A stretch of DNA of 64,000 nt from Actinernus sp. WN-2022 (Eukaryota > Cnidaria > Anthozoa > Actiniaria > Actinernidae): NCBI GenBank assembly GCA_030867875.1, contig JAOWCC010001634.1, positions 6,991,877-7,055,876 of the forward strand. Reading direction: 5' to 3'. The notes under the pieces are model-generated. The model had not been told where the DNA came from. It was given only the letters and a program-made list of their open reading frames with translations, and did not search any database. Below are positions 44,047 to 55,400 of this stretch, in pieces (position 1 is the stretch's first letter; each line of letters starts with the position of its first letter). A program made the translations under genes and the position numbers.

Positions 44047-44816
44047 TCCTTAAATTCCAGACTTTGCCAAAAGTGTAAAGTTCGCTCTGATTGGTTGACA
44101 TTATGACGTCAGGAACACGAAAGTCTATGAAGTCCATCAGACGGGGAGGGGGAGGAAGTGAGCGGACGACCTTGTACCGTCTGAAAATCAGGCTATAAAC
44201 TATAAGGCTTGCCAAAAAAATCACATCAGGAGTGAGAAAATGCTTAAACAACTCACACATGTGAATTGAATTAGAGATTATGAAATTTGCAAAGGACTTC
44301 TGGTCGGTTTTCTGAACGCTGTGTCTTCCCTTTCAATACTTTATAGCAAGGCGATCGGCAGCAAAAATCAGCGAACAGGTATCGGTGAACTCAAACGCTT
44401 AAATCTCGCTCAAAACATTATCCGGTGTCTTAAAACTAATGCAGACTACAGAATAATAAATAAGCTACACATTTAGCTGGTTCGTTTTACAGCCAGATAA
44501 CTTTATTGTCCGAATTTTAGGCTGCGAATGAACAATTTTGGGATAAAAACAAACAGACTACGATAAATTCACAACCACTCTCGCGCGGCAAAGAAACCAC
44601 AGGCAACCCACACGCATCAAAACTAACGTTTCGATCCAATCTTCCAATATTCTAGTATCGGTTAGGGACTCCCTGTGAGTTTTGGGAAGCTACTTTTATT
44701 TTCCTCTTCTTCAACACACCTTAACAACTCAAAGTCGGACATGCTTTCTTCCCAGGCTATGAAATTATCGCCGTTAGCTATGTAAACTCGCGAAAAACAA
44801 TCACCGATACGTTTTG

Positions 44817-44900
44817 TTTTGATTGGATTCTCGGCGTGCTTGATTTTTTCTTGAGCGTGCATTTATAACAAAATCAAGCACGCTGAGCATCCAATCAAAT
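44817..44900. repeat. Hairpin, 31-bp arms
   Basis: TTTTGATTGGATTCTCGGCG continuing to CTTGATTTT is mirrored by AAAATCAAGCACGCTGAGCA continuing to CAATCAAAT around a 22-base loop. Confidence 0.8.
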
Positions 44901-45605
44901 CGCACGTTCTTAGGATGATCCCATAATTTATATTATAATTAACAATATTGAATGATATACATCTGGATCCGGTTGTTGCAAGCATGCAAGGGTTACTTCG
45001 AGTAACCGGGCCCTGAACTAAGGGTGTGTTTACATGACCCTACTCCTAATCTAGCAGAAATCTTCTTTTTAATCGGAGGACCACATGCAGCCAATCAGCA
45101 ACATGCTTATATGAAGACACAAACGCAGCCAATCAGCGAGTCGTTTGCACTGATGGAAAAGCACATGCAGCGAGCGGACGTATTGTGATGTATCTGAGCT
45201 ATAACAATGCATGCCTCAGTCCGTTCAAGGGAACATTCTCTGGTTGTGAAGCATTTAATGTGCTATCCAGAGGCCAGTAGTGTGCATTTTTATCGCTGTC
45301 GGCTTTGTTGTTAAACCAAACAGTTTCAGTCCATTCAATTACGCGGGAGATTGTATGTATTTACAATGATTCGATTCGCGTGTAATAATTATTTTGAAAT
45401 GCCAAATGGAAACGGTACCGCTTTTATTTTAAACTGCTATTCGTAGACGCAACTGAAATATCTGCTATTGAATGTAGTCGATAGTCAATATAATTTTAGA
45501 GCACTCACATAACAAAATGGCGTCCTGGAACACAGAATATTATCAAGGACGGCGTCACCAGTTAATACAATTTAATACGCAATTCCTTATAAGGCTATCA
45601 CTTAC
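44901..45605. other. End of the 22-kb intron before the Ig exon
   Basis: Two similar phrases, GCAGCCAATCAGCAACATG and GCAGCCAATCAGCGAGTCG, stand near 45086 and 45126. No exon or RNA gene is recognised. Confidence 0.45.
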
Positions 45606-45805
45606 CCGTTACGTAAAGCCGTGTAGTCGAGAGCACGTGATCTTTAGACGGTATTTCCTTGTAGCCACAACTAAGTTTCCCTGTGTGAATTTTCTCATCG
45701 ACTTTCTCGATGACAAGAATTCGATTGAATGACTTCAAACGAAAGAGCGTTTGACCATCAGTGATTTCTTTGCCATCTTTCCACCACACCATCTTTGGTA
45801 CAGGG
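45606..45805 (-). CDS. Receptor exon: Ig domain, C-terminal half
   Basis: The exon starts in phase 2 after TTCATGTTATTAG and ends in phase 1 at GG|GTAAGT. It encodes KMVWWKDGKEITDG with the C-strand Trp, then FNRILVIEKVDEK and the TGKLSCGYKE segment holding the second canonical Cys, ending TTRLYVT. The first Cys comes from the exon 46958-47072. The donor at its end requires a downstream exon, which supports the long intron that follows. Confidence 0.87.
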
Positions 45806-46957
45806 CTAATAACATGAAAAAGAAATGAGAAACTGCTTGGGTTGCTTTACCCGTGAAAAGTACAGTACATAATTCCCAGGCGAATTGAGTCCCCGTGTTT
45901 TCCAGAGAAAGTGTCAATTTCCGGGAATTCGCGAGAATTATCAAGAATTCCTGAGTATTCCCAAGTGCGATGTTTGATTTTTTGAGAGACCTGGCTGGGA
46001 ATACCCGAGAATTCCCGATAACGAATTTGAACTGATGAAATACATAATAATCATGGCTCGGGAATTATTGAGAATTCTCAGGAGTCTACGTAACAAAAAC
46101 ATCTGTCTGAATTTTCCCGAGAATTCTTGGAACATTTTCGGAGCTGTGGGATGTAGATGTGTGTGTAGCTTGTTTACGTAATGACGGGATCTTCTGTAAT
46201 TGACCTGTTTCGTATCTAAAATAGCGCTGTATACGATGACTATATATACACATTTAGTCAGTCTTAAACTCTAGTCAAAGTGTTAATGATAAACATGTTG
46301 AGGTGGCGGCAATACACTGTCAAACAAACCTTTTATCGAACAGTGTTGGATCGTACAATCCTACATAGTAAGACAGTTTCGCCGGGGATTTAGTCTCGTT
46401 CTGAATTTATGAAACGTTCGTGCATAAAATACCAGCAAGAAGGTGGGCTATAATTTATGAATATTTAACTTCAGAGTGAGACTAAGGCCCCGTCCACAAG
46501 ATGCCGTTTCAAAAAGTTGCGTTTTCAAAAGTTTGCGTTTTCATCTCCCATAAACGAAAACAATAGCGTTATCCAAGTTTCCTTAATGAAAATGATACAC
46601 CGTTTTCATGCGGACAGGAGATGAAAAAGGAAAATGTTTGAAAACGCAAAGTTTTTAAAACGATATCGTGCAGACGGGAAAAATGCAAACTTTTGAAAAC
46701 GCATTTTTTTGGAAAACGGTATCATGTGGTGGGTCTAAGACGGCTGTAGTCATCGCATCGGTTATTTTCGAATACGAAACGGATCGATTTCTAAATATGC
46801 GCGTCACAGGTAAAACATGACCGGTAAAAAAAGCATGACCGAACAAAAATAAACGCAGAAGAGCCGACAAGCAGGCTACATAATAAGCTATGTATCACAT
46901 ACATAGTTATGATTGTAGCAATACAAAGACGTTAAAGAGTATAAGAATGTGACTTAC
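45806..46957. other. Intron within an Ig domain, with a MITE and palindromic text
   Basis: A phase-2 intron of 1,152 bp. Its first part (about 45890-46140) has many imperfect GAATTCTC/GAGAATTC palindromes. A MITE lies at 46486-46737. No other exon is seen. Confidence 0.6.
46486..46737. mobile_element. MITE with GGCCCCGTCCACA-type ends
   Basis: GGCCCCGTCCACAAGATGCC GTTT at the left is roughly mirrored by AAAACGGTATCATGTGGTGG at the right. The interior has repeated GTTTTCAAAAGTTTGC in both orientations. The family resembles hAT-type MITEs that are common in animal genomes. Confidence 0.65.
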
Positions 46958-47072
46958 TTTCCCGTAGGGATACAGTGCAAGACCTTTCGGCTGCCTCGGA
47001 GCGCCATTTCAATTGCGTGTAGCTTTTCGACCAAAGCTGGTTTTACCACTACAACGTTGTCTATTGATGTTG
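46958..47072 (-). CDS. Receptor exon: Ig domain, N-terminal half
   Basis: The exon starts in phase 1 after CTTCAATTTCAG and ends in phase 2 at AAA|GTAAGT. It encodes TSIDNVVVVKPALVE, then RGSRKVLHCIPTG with the first canonical Ig Cys. The split codon AA|C joins it in frame to 45606-45805. It is too short to show as an open frame by itself and was found by matching the missing half of the neighbour's Ig fold. Confidence 0.87.
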
Positions 47073-49706
47073 CTGAAATTGAAGTACACCAGTATTGATC
47101 TGTCCATAAAACCGGTGGTGACATTTACATTTATTTCAACTAAATAAATGAAAATTAACACACGCACATTTAGCATAAGGCTATTCAGTCTAGATGGGGG
47201 GTTAAAAACAAGAAAAAGAAAATATGAATTCAGACCTGTTTACATAATAAAGGTTGCATGGCCATTATTTAGATTTAAAGAATAATAATTAATTAATGAT
47301 CAAAAATAAAAAGAGTATCACATTTACGTACCAGAGGGTAGTTATGACTCAAAACTGAATAATGAATTTGGACTGGGGTTCGTCAAAGCACTTGTTTCGA
47401 GATGGCCGCTATCTCACCGTTTCGGGAGTACAGCAAACTAATTTCCCCGGGATTTTAAAGAAAATGTTGGGAATCGGAAGAATCAGGGAAATTTATTACT
47501 GGGTAATCATTGATACTACTGGAATCTCTGCGGGAAATGCACACTTTATTTGGGACTGTATATCAAAATTCGGAACGAACCGGAAAATGAATCGGAACAA
47601 CCATTTTGGGAAAACATGCCACTGCTCAAACAATCATTGGTAAAACTGTCACATTCAGTGGCGTAACTACTGTAGCCTAAGGCCCGTAGGCCCGTGCCTA
47701 TACCCATCTTACAGCTTACTTGTCTTACTATTACAAACTGATGAATGTTGGGCTCGAGGAGCTGTCGAAATACACAAAACATGACAGAAGACATTTGCGA
47801 ACGTTTAAATCGAAACATTTCCCAGGGAGCATGTCCCCGGACCGCTCAAGAAGCGACCCTTACTGAGCGGTTGTTTGGACCTATAAATTTTAAAAACCTG
47901 TCTACGCCCCTGACACCGTCATAAAGACGTAAAAGGCTTGGAAATTTTTGAAAGTTAACTAATATACGTTTAGCTTTAAGCCTGGTTCACACTAGCGATA
48001 TTAGCGCAGGCAACATAGGTAGACGCAGTGGAACTTGCGCTTGTTCTTCCCACAGATGTGATTATGTCGCTAGTGTTAACCAGGCTTTATGCTTATGTCG
48101 CTCGTGTGAACCAGGCTTTAAAGAAGCTTGAGTTTTGCTTAACTACTATGAATACAAAAAGGCAAACATAGGCTAACATTAATTCCCATATTGTTATGAT
48201 TTTTAAAATATTCTTCCTTGTTTCTTAGAGTGATTTTGATTAGCCTGTTAAATAGATGGTACACATTCAGACATTTTTACTGACATTTTTTCTGAGATAC
48301 TAATTCCAGCATTGTCGTTCTTCCCATTTTAACCATTAGACAATATAATACCAAGAGAGCATAATTAAGAGTGGGTATCATGAAAAATCAAACATATCGC
48401 GGCAAGGCAGGTAAGGGTCGAAGATACGATTTCTTTCGTATTTCAAAGTCAGAGCACTGCACACTGCATACTTTTTTAGGGAAAATATATTTTTATTTCC
48501 AAGAAAAAAATTCAGTCGAAATGACTGTTTGCATGAGACTCGCGTACCAAATTCTTAAAAAAAAAACACGCTCAAATCATGTTCTACAATATCTTTTTAT
48601 CTAACATCGTACTTATGAGAAATATTGTATTCTTCTTTACATGAAAAATAATTTTATTCAGAAGGCAGACATTTCACTTTGATAAAAGTATTTCGTAATA
48701 TAACATTAATTTTCACCATGTTCTGAACCTTTGAATGGATCAAGCTTCATGTTTTGTGAATTTTCGAAAGATTATCTCTCGGTTACTGTAACTATTTCAA
48801 CTAGAGCTGTTCAAAGTCTGTTGAAAAACGTACATTGAGTGACCTTGAGATATTAACTGTCTATCTAGTATGGGGTCAGCACATTTATGTCTATTTCACG
48901 CTTCTTAACAAATTAGAGGTTCAGAAAATACACTAAAAAGGACATTAAAAAAAGTTCTAACCTTATTTCTTGTAGAAATCAGATCCGGAGACTGGTTTTG
49001 TATGACTCTTTTGTCGTTCTCTTCAGTTGCCTATTTATAACTTCCGATCACACTACAAGCTGTCTACGGTGGAACACCACCAATCTTTGTCTGACTTTCG
49101 ACGCATTTCAACATCACAACATCCAGTTCACAGTTAAGTAATTTGTTAAATGTTCTTCGATTTGGATTGCGCTCTCATTATGGTATTTATTTAATCGTTC
49201 GTTGGTCTGATGTGCTATAAAATGGACACTAACAAATCAAACATAGTTTTTAACTCGTGGATGCGCGCAAGCGCAGAGATGGTTGGGGAACTCGCTCACT
49301 CACTCGCTCGCTCACTGAAATGTTAGCAGAATGGAATGCTTGGAATGCAAATCGATAATAGTAATCGATGTTTGATTTAATTAATAATTACAGATCGATG
49401 TGGAACATTAATTGCTTGGAATCGACGTTGCTCAAGTCCTCATCGCTGGTTCCCCTCTTGCTACTAACTGTAAAGTTACCGCAAACGTATTTATACGCTA
49501 GCAAGCAGCTGTGTTACCCATGTGGGAGATGTGTGTGCTCATTAAGATTGGCGAGGAAGTATTTTTACTGATCGCCGTACCATATGGAAATGAAGGTTGG
49601 AGGAAAAGGCGCGTGTAAGTTTTAAGTACATGCTCGTATCTCCCTCACTTCGATCTAATACCAGGCGGCTCAAACTTTGACAGGCATGGTATTGGGTCCC
49701 CACAAA
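47073..49706. other. Receptor intron, mainly unrecognised
   Basis: The 7.9-kb intron between exons at 47072 and 54980 starts here. A TIR element with CCTGGTTCACACTAGCGA ends is at about 47979-48120, related to 15961-16124. The open frames at 47362-47643 and 47546-47818 overlap on opposite strands and lack domains. No exon is supported. Confidence 0.5.
47979..48120. repeat. TIR element with AAGCCTGGTTCACACTAGCG ends
   Basis: The left text AAGCCTGGTTCACACTAGCG is mirrored by CGCTAGTGTTAACCAGGCTT (about 48052-48071), with a further copy TCGCTCGTGTGAACCAGGCTT ending at about 48119. The second right-hand end suggests a partial duplication. Confidence 0.75.
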
Positions 49707-49948
49707 TCACCTAAGCGTAGTCCGCACGAGTACGTTTTCCTTGACAAGTTTTTCCTTGACAAGTTTTATTTGCTCGTGTACACGACGAAAAATGACAAGT
49801 TTTGCCTTGACAAGTTTTATTTGCTCGTGTACACGACGAAAAATGACAAGTTTTGCCTTGACAAGTCTCCTTGTTGAAAAAACTGGCGTGCCAGTTATTG
49901 AACAAGGCGACTTGTCAAGGAAAACTTGCTCGTGTGGACTACGCTTTA
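49707..49948. mobile_element. TIR element with internal 57-bp tandem repeat
   Basis: AAGCGTAGTCCGCACGAGTA at the left is mirrored by CTCGTGTGGACTACGCTT at the right. Within it GCTCGTGTACACGACGAAAA and its neighbours repeat twice with a 57-bp period, and CCTTGACAAG occurs at least five times. The open frames on both strands are repeat artefacts. Confidence 0.85.
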
Positions 49949-50239
49949 GTGGTGATGTCGTAACGATGACGTCATCGGTCACGTGGTTTGACAGGCTACA
50001 CAGGCTATCACAACAGCAATAATAACTTCAACTTTGAACATTTCGACATGTTTACATTTGAGAACGCACTAAAATACACTGTACATCCACAGGTTCGCCA
50101 TTGCGGCGCTATGTTTTTTTTTTGGCCGTTTGAAAAATGTAATACCGTAACATGGTTTAAGACGTTTAACATCATAATTACGTGCAAGAGACCATCACCT
50201 AAGAGAACCACTCTCCGTACCCTATGATAGTCTGCGCCA

Positions 50240-51205
50240 AACTATTTTTGGCTCAGTGGAGGTCACGATGCGATGCTGGCCTCGCCTTCAATGATATAAA
50301 ATGTAAATCACAGAGCATTACCAGAAAGATCAAGCGAATTAATTCCACGTACAAGTTAAATAAATCGTCCCTTCATACTACGGATGCTGAACGAGACCTG
50401 GGCGTCTGGGTGGCGAGCAATTTAATGTGGACAATACAAGTAAACGAACAGTCTGCGCGAGCGAACAAGCTTCTTGGTTACATAAGAAGGAATACAAGAT
50501 CAATATAAAGTAGCATAGTCAATCAATCAACTTTATTATTACCATATATACATATTACTCACATTATACGACAAAAAAAAAGAACAATAGATAATAAGTA
50601 GTATGTGTAAAATAATACAAGTTACAAGTAAGACAAGTAAATCTACTGGTAAAGTAATAGTGGTGAGTTAGGAAAAAGTGGACAGAAAAGTTGTGAGTTG
50701 TCGTTTGGTTCAGATTTATAAACTTGAGATTGTCAGCAATAGATTGGACGACAGCAAAGTCAGTCAGACGCACTTCGTATATCGCCCTGGTGCGTCCTCA
50801 CTTGGGTAAATAATACACCACTCAGATCTGGGCGCCTCAGACAATTGAACTGATTATGAAACTAGAGAAAATCCAGAGGCGAGCGACTAAGTACACCCTA
50901 CAACTTCCATTTTCTACTGACACTGATTACATGACGAGGCTAAAGTCTTTAGATCTCTTACAAAATCACTCATAGCCTAGTCAGTATGAACTCCTCGGTC
51001 ATTCCTGTTATTCGCAGAACTAGACCTACATTGTACTAGATCATCATCCAGTAACGTAGTTAAGTTTGTAACTCGAAAATGTAAAACCTCAACTTATCAG
51101 AAATCCCTCTTTATTAGAATGAGTAGAATTTGGAACATTCTTGCTGACGAACTTAACCTAAACATGGACAGCCTTCCCTCATCTAAGTATAATATGCTTA
51201 AGTAA
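50240..51205 (+). pseudogene. LINE reverse transcriptase C-terminal fragment, interrupted
   Basis: The plus strand first encodes ERDLGVWVASNL and ARANKLLGYIRRNTRSI, typical of the thumb region of animal LINE RTs. After an insertion at about 50512-50785 the match resumes with LVRPHLG and EKIQRRATKY-like text in changing frames. Several stops and frameshifts show that it is dead. Confidence 0.8.
50512..50785 (-). mobile_element. LINE/SINE tail inserted in the LINE fragment
   Basis: The insertion begins with CAATCAATCAACTTTATTATT, that is, a TTGA-type 3' tail on the minus strand, and separates two halves of the RT fragment. No coding remnant is clear. Confidence 0.55.
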
Positions 51206-53182
51206 TTATTTTTCATCTCTCGCATCCTGTTATGATTGTGAAAATCCACGCACGTTTAAAACCATTTGTTTCTTCCTGCAGTCTAACTCGTCCAGTTTCT
51301 TGCATCATCATATTTGTATTCAGTAATTAGCGGCCATTCACTGTTGCGGTTCCCCTGCCAACCGAATGTATTTTTTTGCTTATGTGTATGCTTTTCTTTT
51401 ATATTTCATTCTATATATTGGCTGTTGGCGAAGCTTATAAAATTTAAAAAAATATTAAAATATTTTCAGATTCGGTTCCAGCACCTCACGGATTTTACCC
51501 GCTCCAACGGGCGATAGATGTGAAACAAACTATTAGGACTCTGAATTCTGTGTTTCTCCCTAAACTTACTACCCGGACGGATATGACCTGATCTGACTTG
51601 AAGACGCGTGAAAATGAAAATGAAATTTTAAATTAATATTATAATCTTACCACTGCCTTAATTTATAAGCCGTACAAACAGCTGGGATGGAATGTAACCA
51701 CAGGAAACCCAAGCTCTGGTTGTGTTTTAAATTATAAGGGTTTGTATGAGATTTTTAACGAGTCATTATTTGGTTGTATCCGTTAGGCCAGAAATACTGA
51801 AATAACACGGTGGGCACAAACGACCATAAAAACGGCATCAGTTCTATATTTTAAAAAAGTTTTCAATGCAGACGATTGAATTTTGGTAGAAGGATGTAGA
51901 ATCGCAAAAGGAATATAACCTGATTTTTTAAGCTATGTTACTACCATCGTGACGTCACAATGACGTCATTTATCCATTTGTAATACGTTTCTTACAACTG
52001 TTCATTATCTCTAAAAACGAAATGTCGTATATTGTTAAAATCTACTGGTGATGAGAATGAAGGAATCGAAAACCCGATGTCGATTGGTTAAGGAAATCAA
52101 AAGTTATGAAAGTTTGAATTTTGTCCATTTTCTCGCCAAAATTTGGCGGGAAATAAACAACACGAAAGCATTTATGAAAACATCGCTTCATTCAATTTCA
52201 AGAGTTGTAAATATTGTTGCATGACATTTTGTCCAATCATAAAACACGTTGGTGGCTAAAATCGTATGTTTTTTGAATTTTGATTTTTTGTCATAACCGG
52301 CTTAAAATTGAAAACATATTTTCGGCAACGTCATACTTTTTTATACATGCCCTTAGAAATAAATCCTTTGAGTGATTTTCGAGTTTTAGTGATGAAATGC
52401 GCTAGTCTGGCACTCAAAAGCCACATTATTTTCTTTTCTTGATTTTTTAACAATAGGCAGCCTTATTTAGGTATGACACCTGACGTCACTAAATATGACG
52501 TCATAGCAACAGTCATTCCTATAGTCTTTTGCTATAATAGTCGTAGAACGTTCAAATTTGCGCCAAAGGAATGTGTGTCATGAAGGCCCTTTGATGGTGT
52601 AGTCTGTTTGTAACATCTATGAAAGGGGGAATTTTACCAAAAAAGGAGGCATCACTTATGACGTCACAACAACGTCATCATACTAACATAAGACACCTAA
52701 AATATGTAGTTTCATTTTGTTAACAAGTCACCAACATTTCTTCAAATTGAGACTATAACTGAAAGAAATGGTGTTAATTTTAATTATTTGTCCACGCTCA
52801 CTGATGCCGATTTTGACATACTTTATGCCCGACGTGTGGCTCGGTAGTCATCCACTGCCGAGCCAGAAAGCCACCGAGCCACCAAAATGATACGCTAGAC
52901 GTCGATGATTGTTTATTGAAGAATGTGATCTACTGCCGAGCCACTGAGCCACCAAAAACATACTCGGGTCCTTGTATATGCATTATTATTAATACTTCGT
53001 TCTTTAAAGACCGGATCTGTAGAGTGCCGAGCCACCGTGCCGCAATTCTGAGGAACCTGGGAATGAAATGACGTCACTTGCCGTGCTCCACTGGATCATT
53101 TCCGTTTTCTCATCTACTAGTTGCAATTTCGATCTTGATGCACATCGTATGGGGCAACTGTTGCAAAACACGGGCTGATCAA
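51206..53182. other. Intron repeat region rich in TGACGTCA
   Basis: TGACGTCA or close variants occur in pairs near 51950-51968, 52480-52503 and 52658-52676, set in similar AT-rich text. Between 52835 and 53035 the phrase GCCGAGCCAC recurs several times with small changes. No exon is supported. It looks like several copies of an unrecognised dispersed repeat. Confidence 0.5.
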
Positions 53183-53357
53183 TAGCCCACTTCCGCGATA
53201 TGCATTACTTGTCACGCACAAAGGTTTCAATACGAGGTCCCGTGCTAAATAAATTTATTCGTTTCTCTTTGAAAATAATAAATTTAATTTAGCACGGGAC
53301 CTCGTATTGAAACCTTTGTGCGTGACAAGTAAAGCATATCGCGGAAGTGGGCTATTG
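53183..53357. mobile_element. Near-perfect hairpin MITE
   Basis: AATAGCCCACTTCCGCGATA at the left is mirrored by TATCGCGGAAGTGGGCTATT at the right, with arms of about 75 bp around an AT-rich loop. It directly abuts a LINE fragment. Confidence 0.88.
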
Positions 53358-53995
53358 CAAAGGCTTCAAATTAGAGCAGCTCGCATTGTTACAAGCCGGC
53401 TGACTACTCAGGTAGGTCATATGACTTACTGAAGCAGCTGAAATGGCCAAAATTAGCTATAGATGAAATACAAAAAATGCAGTTATATAATTAAGGATAA
53501 TGCTGTTCAAGGTATTTCACAAAATAGCGCCAACATATCTACAAGCTTAAGACTCATTTCAAATGACCTCAGAAGTACATAACTATACAATCTTAATCCA
53601 ACCTACAATTACCACAGCCTAAAACTAACTTTCTAAAGCGTTCTTTCTCTTACCGAAGCACAGTAGCCTGGAATGAACTTTCGAATGATGTAAGAAAACT
53701 CGACAGTTTGGCAGCTTTTAAAAAATCCTTAAAGACTGTAAGTGATTATTAATGTTTCCTTATGATAGATGCAAGTATTGCCTCATATTATTACTTTTAT
53801 TACAAGTGCTATATTTATCATTATACTTATACGTTATTGATATAAGTAAAGTTTTAAATAAACTATTACTTATTATTAGCTTAATTAGTATTGTAATGAG
53901 TAGAAAATATATTGTAAACACGGCATGTCTGAAAAGCAGCCTTGCTGAGCCGTTTACCGTGTCTAAATAAAGTTAATTGAATTGAATTGAATTAC
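53358..53995 (+). pseudogene. LINE 3' fragment with TTGAA tail
   Basis: The plus strand opens with LQRLQIRAARIVT, a hallmark of LINE RT C-termini. Near 53650-53740 it has AWNELSNDVRKL and AAFKKSLKT, the usual last block. It ends in AATTGAATTGAATTGAATTA, a microsatellite-type 3' tail. It is truncated at the 5' end by the hairpin MITE. Confidence 0.85.
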
Positions 53996-54090
53996 ATATA
54001 TACGCGTGCATCTCTTCGTATTAATTTATTGGGAGCTCCGATCATAGGCTTGCCTATATATATTAATGTCTAATAAATCTATTTTTAGTA

Positions 54091-54208
54091 ACCGGAAGCA
54101 GTTGAGATGAAGCAAGCGCGCGACAATCTCATGGCGGGAAAATATTTTCGCGGCCTTTCGCGTCATGAGATTGTTTTCGCGCGCTTTGCTTCAGCTGCTT
54201 CCGGTTAC
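54091..54208. mobile_element. Hairpin MITE with TAACCGGAAGCAG ends
   Basis: TAACCGGAAGCAGTTGAGAT at the left is mirrored, imperfectly, by CTTCAGCTGCTTCCGGTTA at the right, with GCGCGCGACAATCTCATG inside pairing with CATGAGATTGTTTTCGCGCG. Confidence 0.85.
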
Positions 54209-54455
54209 AAACAATGAATTCATTAAACATTATCATCGCACTCCGCACACTACAAGATTCTCCTCTCTTGCTTATGCTCTCTTGACAATATCTATGAGAT
54301 TATATTTCACATAATGTTTTTCGTCCTACGATATGAAGTTAAATTAATATACTGTTTTATGTGACGCCTCTTTGCGTCAATGCCAGTAAAGTCAGTTATT
54401 ACATTTAACATTTACTCGTTATTTTATTAATCTTCAATTGTCTGCTTTTTTCAAA

Positions 54456-54912
54456 TGACGAAGGGCATGGCGTCCATGTTGGTACCCCAACAAAAGAAGC
54501 TAACGAGGAATCTATTGTTTAAGGGCACCAACATGGCGGCTATAATAATTATAATAATTTAGTATTTATAATGCACTTTTTAACAGAAAATTATCAAAGT
54601 CGCAGTACAATAGTAATTACGAAAAATAAACACTAAGTAATAATAAATAAGTCGTACAAATATAAAAATATACATATGAAATCTAAGGCTGTGTATGTAC
54701 GATGCAATAATGCTATAAAAGTTAAAATGTAACTGAGTAACCCTAAAAATTGAAAGCTAGCTTAAAAAAATGTTTTAAGACTACTTTTAAAACCACTAAG
54801 TGTGGAAATATTACGCAGTGCTAGTGGGAGTTCGTTCCAAAGCGTAGCCAATTCAGTGTTGGGTACTCCATATAGAAGGCTATGACGTCAAGTGAAAGCC
54901 AGCAATTTCAAC
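54456..54912. mobile_element. MITE family member A copy, split by a LINE tail
   Basis: The left part matches 39290-39400 (GAAGGGCATGGCGTCCATGT, AAAAGAAGCTAACGA, CACCAACATGGCGGCTAT). The right part, GACGTCAAGTGAAAGCCAGCAA, resumes at 54886. Between them lies 54545-54880, flanked by GGCTAT on both sides. Confidence 0.75.
54545..54885 (-). pseudogene. LINE 3' end fragment (minus strand) inserted in a MITE
   Basis: On the minus strand WNELPLALRNIST and GFKSSLKTFF, the terminal block of a CR1/L2-like RT, are followed by a stop and an AT-rich 3' UTR. GGCTAT at 54537-54542 and again before 54886 looks like the target duplication. Confidence 0.8.
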
Positions 54913-54979
54913 TAAGTTTGGCCTGTGTTGCTGCTGGGAAATATCTTATAAATGAAGTAATTATATTGTTATAACTTAC

Positions 54980-55294
54980 CGCTCTTTGCAGGCGAGATCG
55001 TAAATCCATGAGAAACATACTTTATTGGTCCAGCCGACACTTGGCAATACACTCTATTAAGCATGTCAGACTTCTGTACGGCTGAGATGACAAGCATGCC
55101 CTTACTGGTCACGGCAAAGCGTCTGTTCTCCGGTAATGGATGGAATTTCTTCTTTCTGTAGGTCCCCCATGTGTAATTAGCGCCAGGACGTGCCTCGTGT
55201 GATGGGCATTTCACGGTCAGCGGATGGCTATAGGAGCCATATAACTTTGAAGGTCCTCCTATCTCGGGCCCAACAGTAAATGGGCGGGTGATTC
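54980..55294 (-). CDS. Receptor exon: Ig domain 2 of those seen
   Basis: The exon is phase 1 at both ends, with acceptor ATTTCTCCAACAG and donor CGG... G|GTAAGT. It encodes a 105-residue Ig domain. The B-strand Cys is in LTVKCPSH, the C-strand Trp in ANYTWGTY, and the second Cys in NRVYCQVS. An NYT sequon is present. The domain is separated from the preceding Ig exon by only a 106-bp intron. Confidence 0.88.
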
Positions 55295-55400
55295 CTGTTG
55301 GAGAAATGTCGCGACTCGGTAAATATCCACCCGACACTAGTCACCTCTACTTCGGGAATAGCTGTTAACTTTGCACTTCATTGGAATACTTTATATTTAC

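Larger units (their letters stand above)
42133..44683. mobile_element. 2.55-kb long-TIR element carrying a helicase-like fragment
   Basis: The outer arms (42133-42450 and 44363-44683) are inverted copies with CAGGGAGTCCCTAACCGATA near the ends. A second inverted pair (42957-43146 and 43988-44196) carries GTCTGATGGACTTCATAGAC, a TGACGTCA box and the start of the helicase-like frame. A ~190-bp part of the left arm (about 42290-42450) is tandemly repeated at 42480-42640 only on that side. A smaller MITE is nested at 42673-42912. Confidence 0.8.

Noticed and set aside
44662..44862. 66-codon minus-strand frame at the right end of the long-TIR element
   Set aside because: It starts with ATG after a stop and is hydrophilic, but it overlaps the TIR and hairpin and has no recognised family. 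It could be a transposon exon; evidence is too weak.
47362..47818. Overlapping 90-codon frames on both strands
   Set aside because: No domain, no splice support, opposite-strand shadows of one another.
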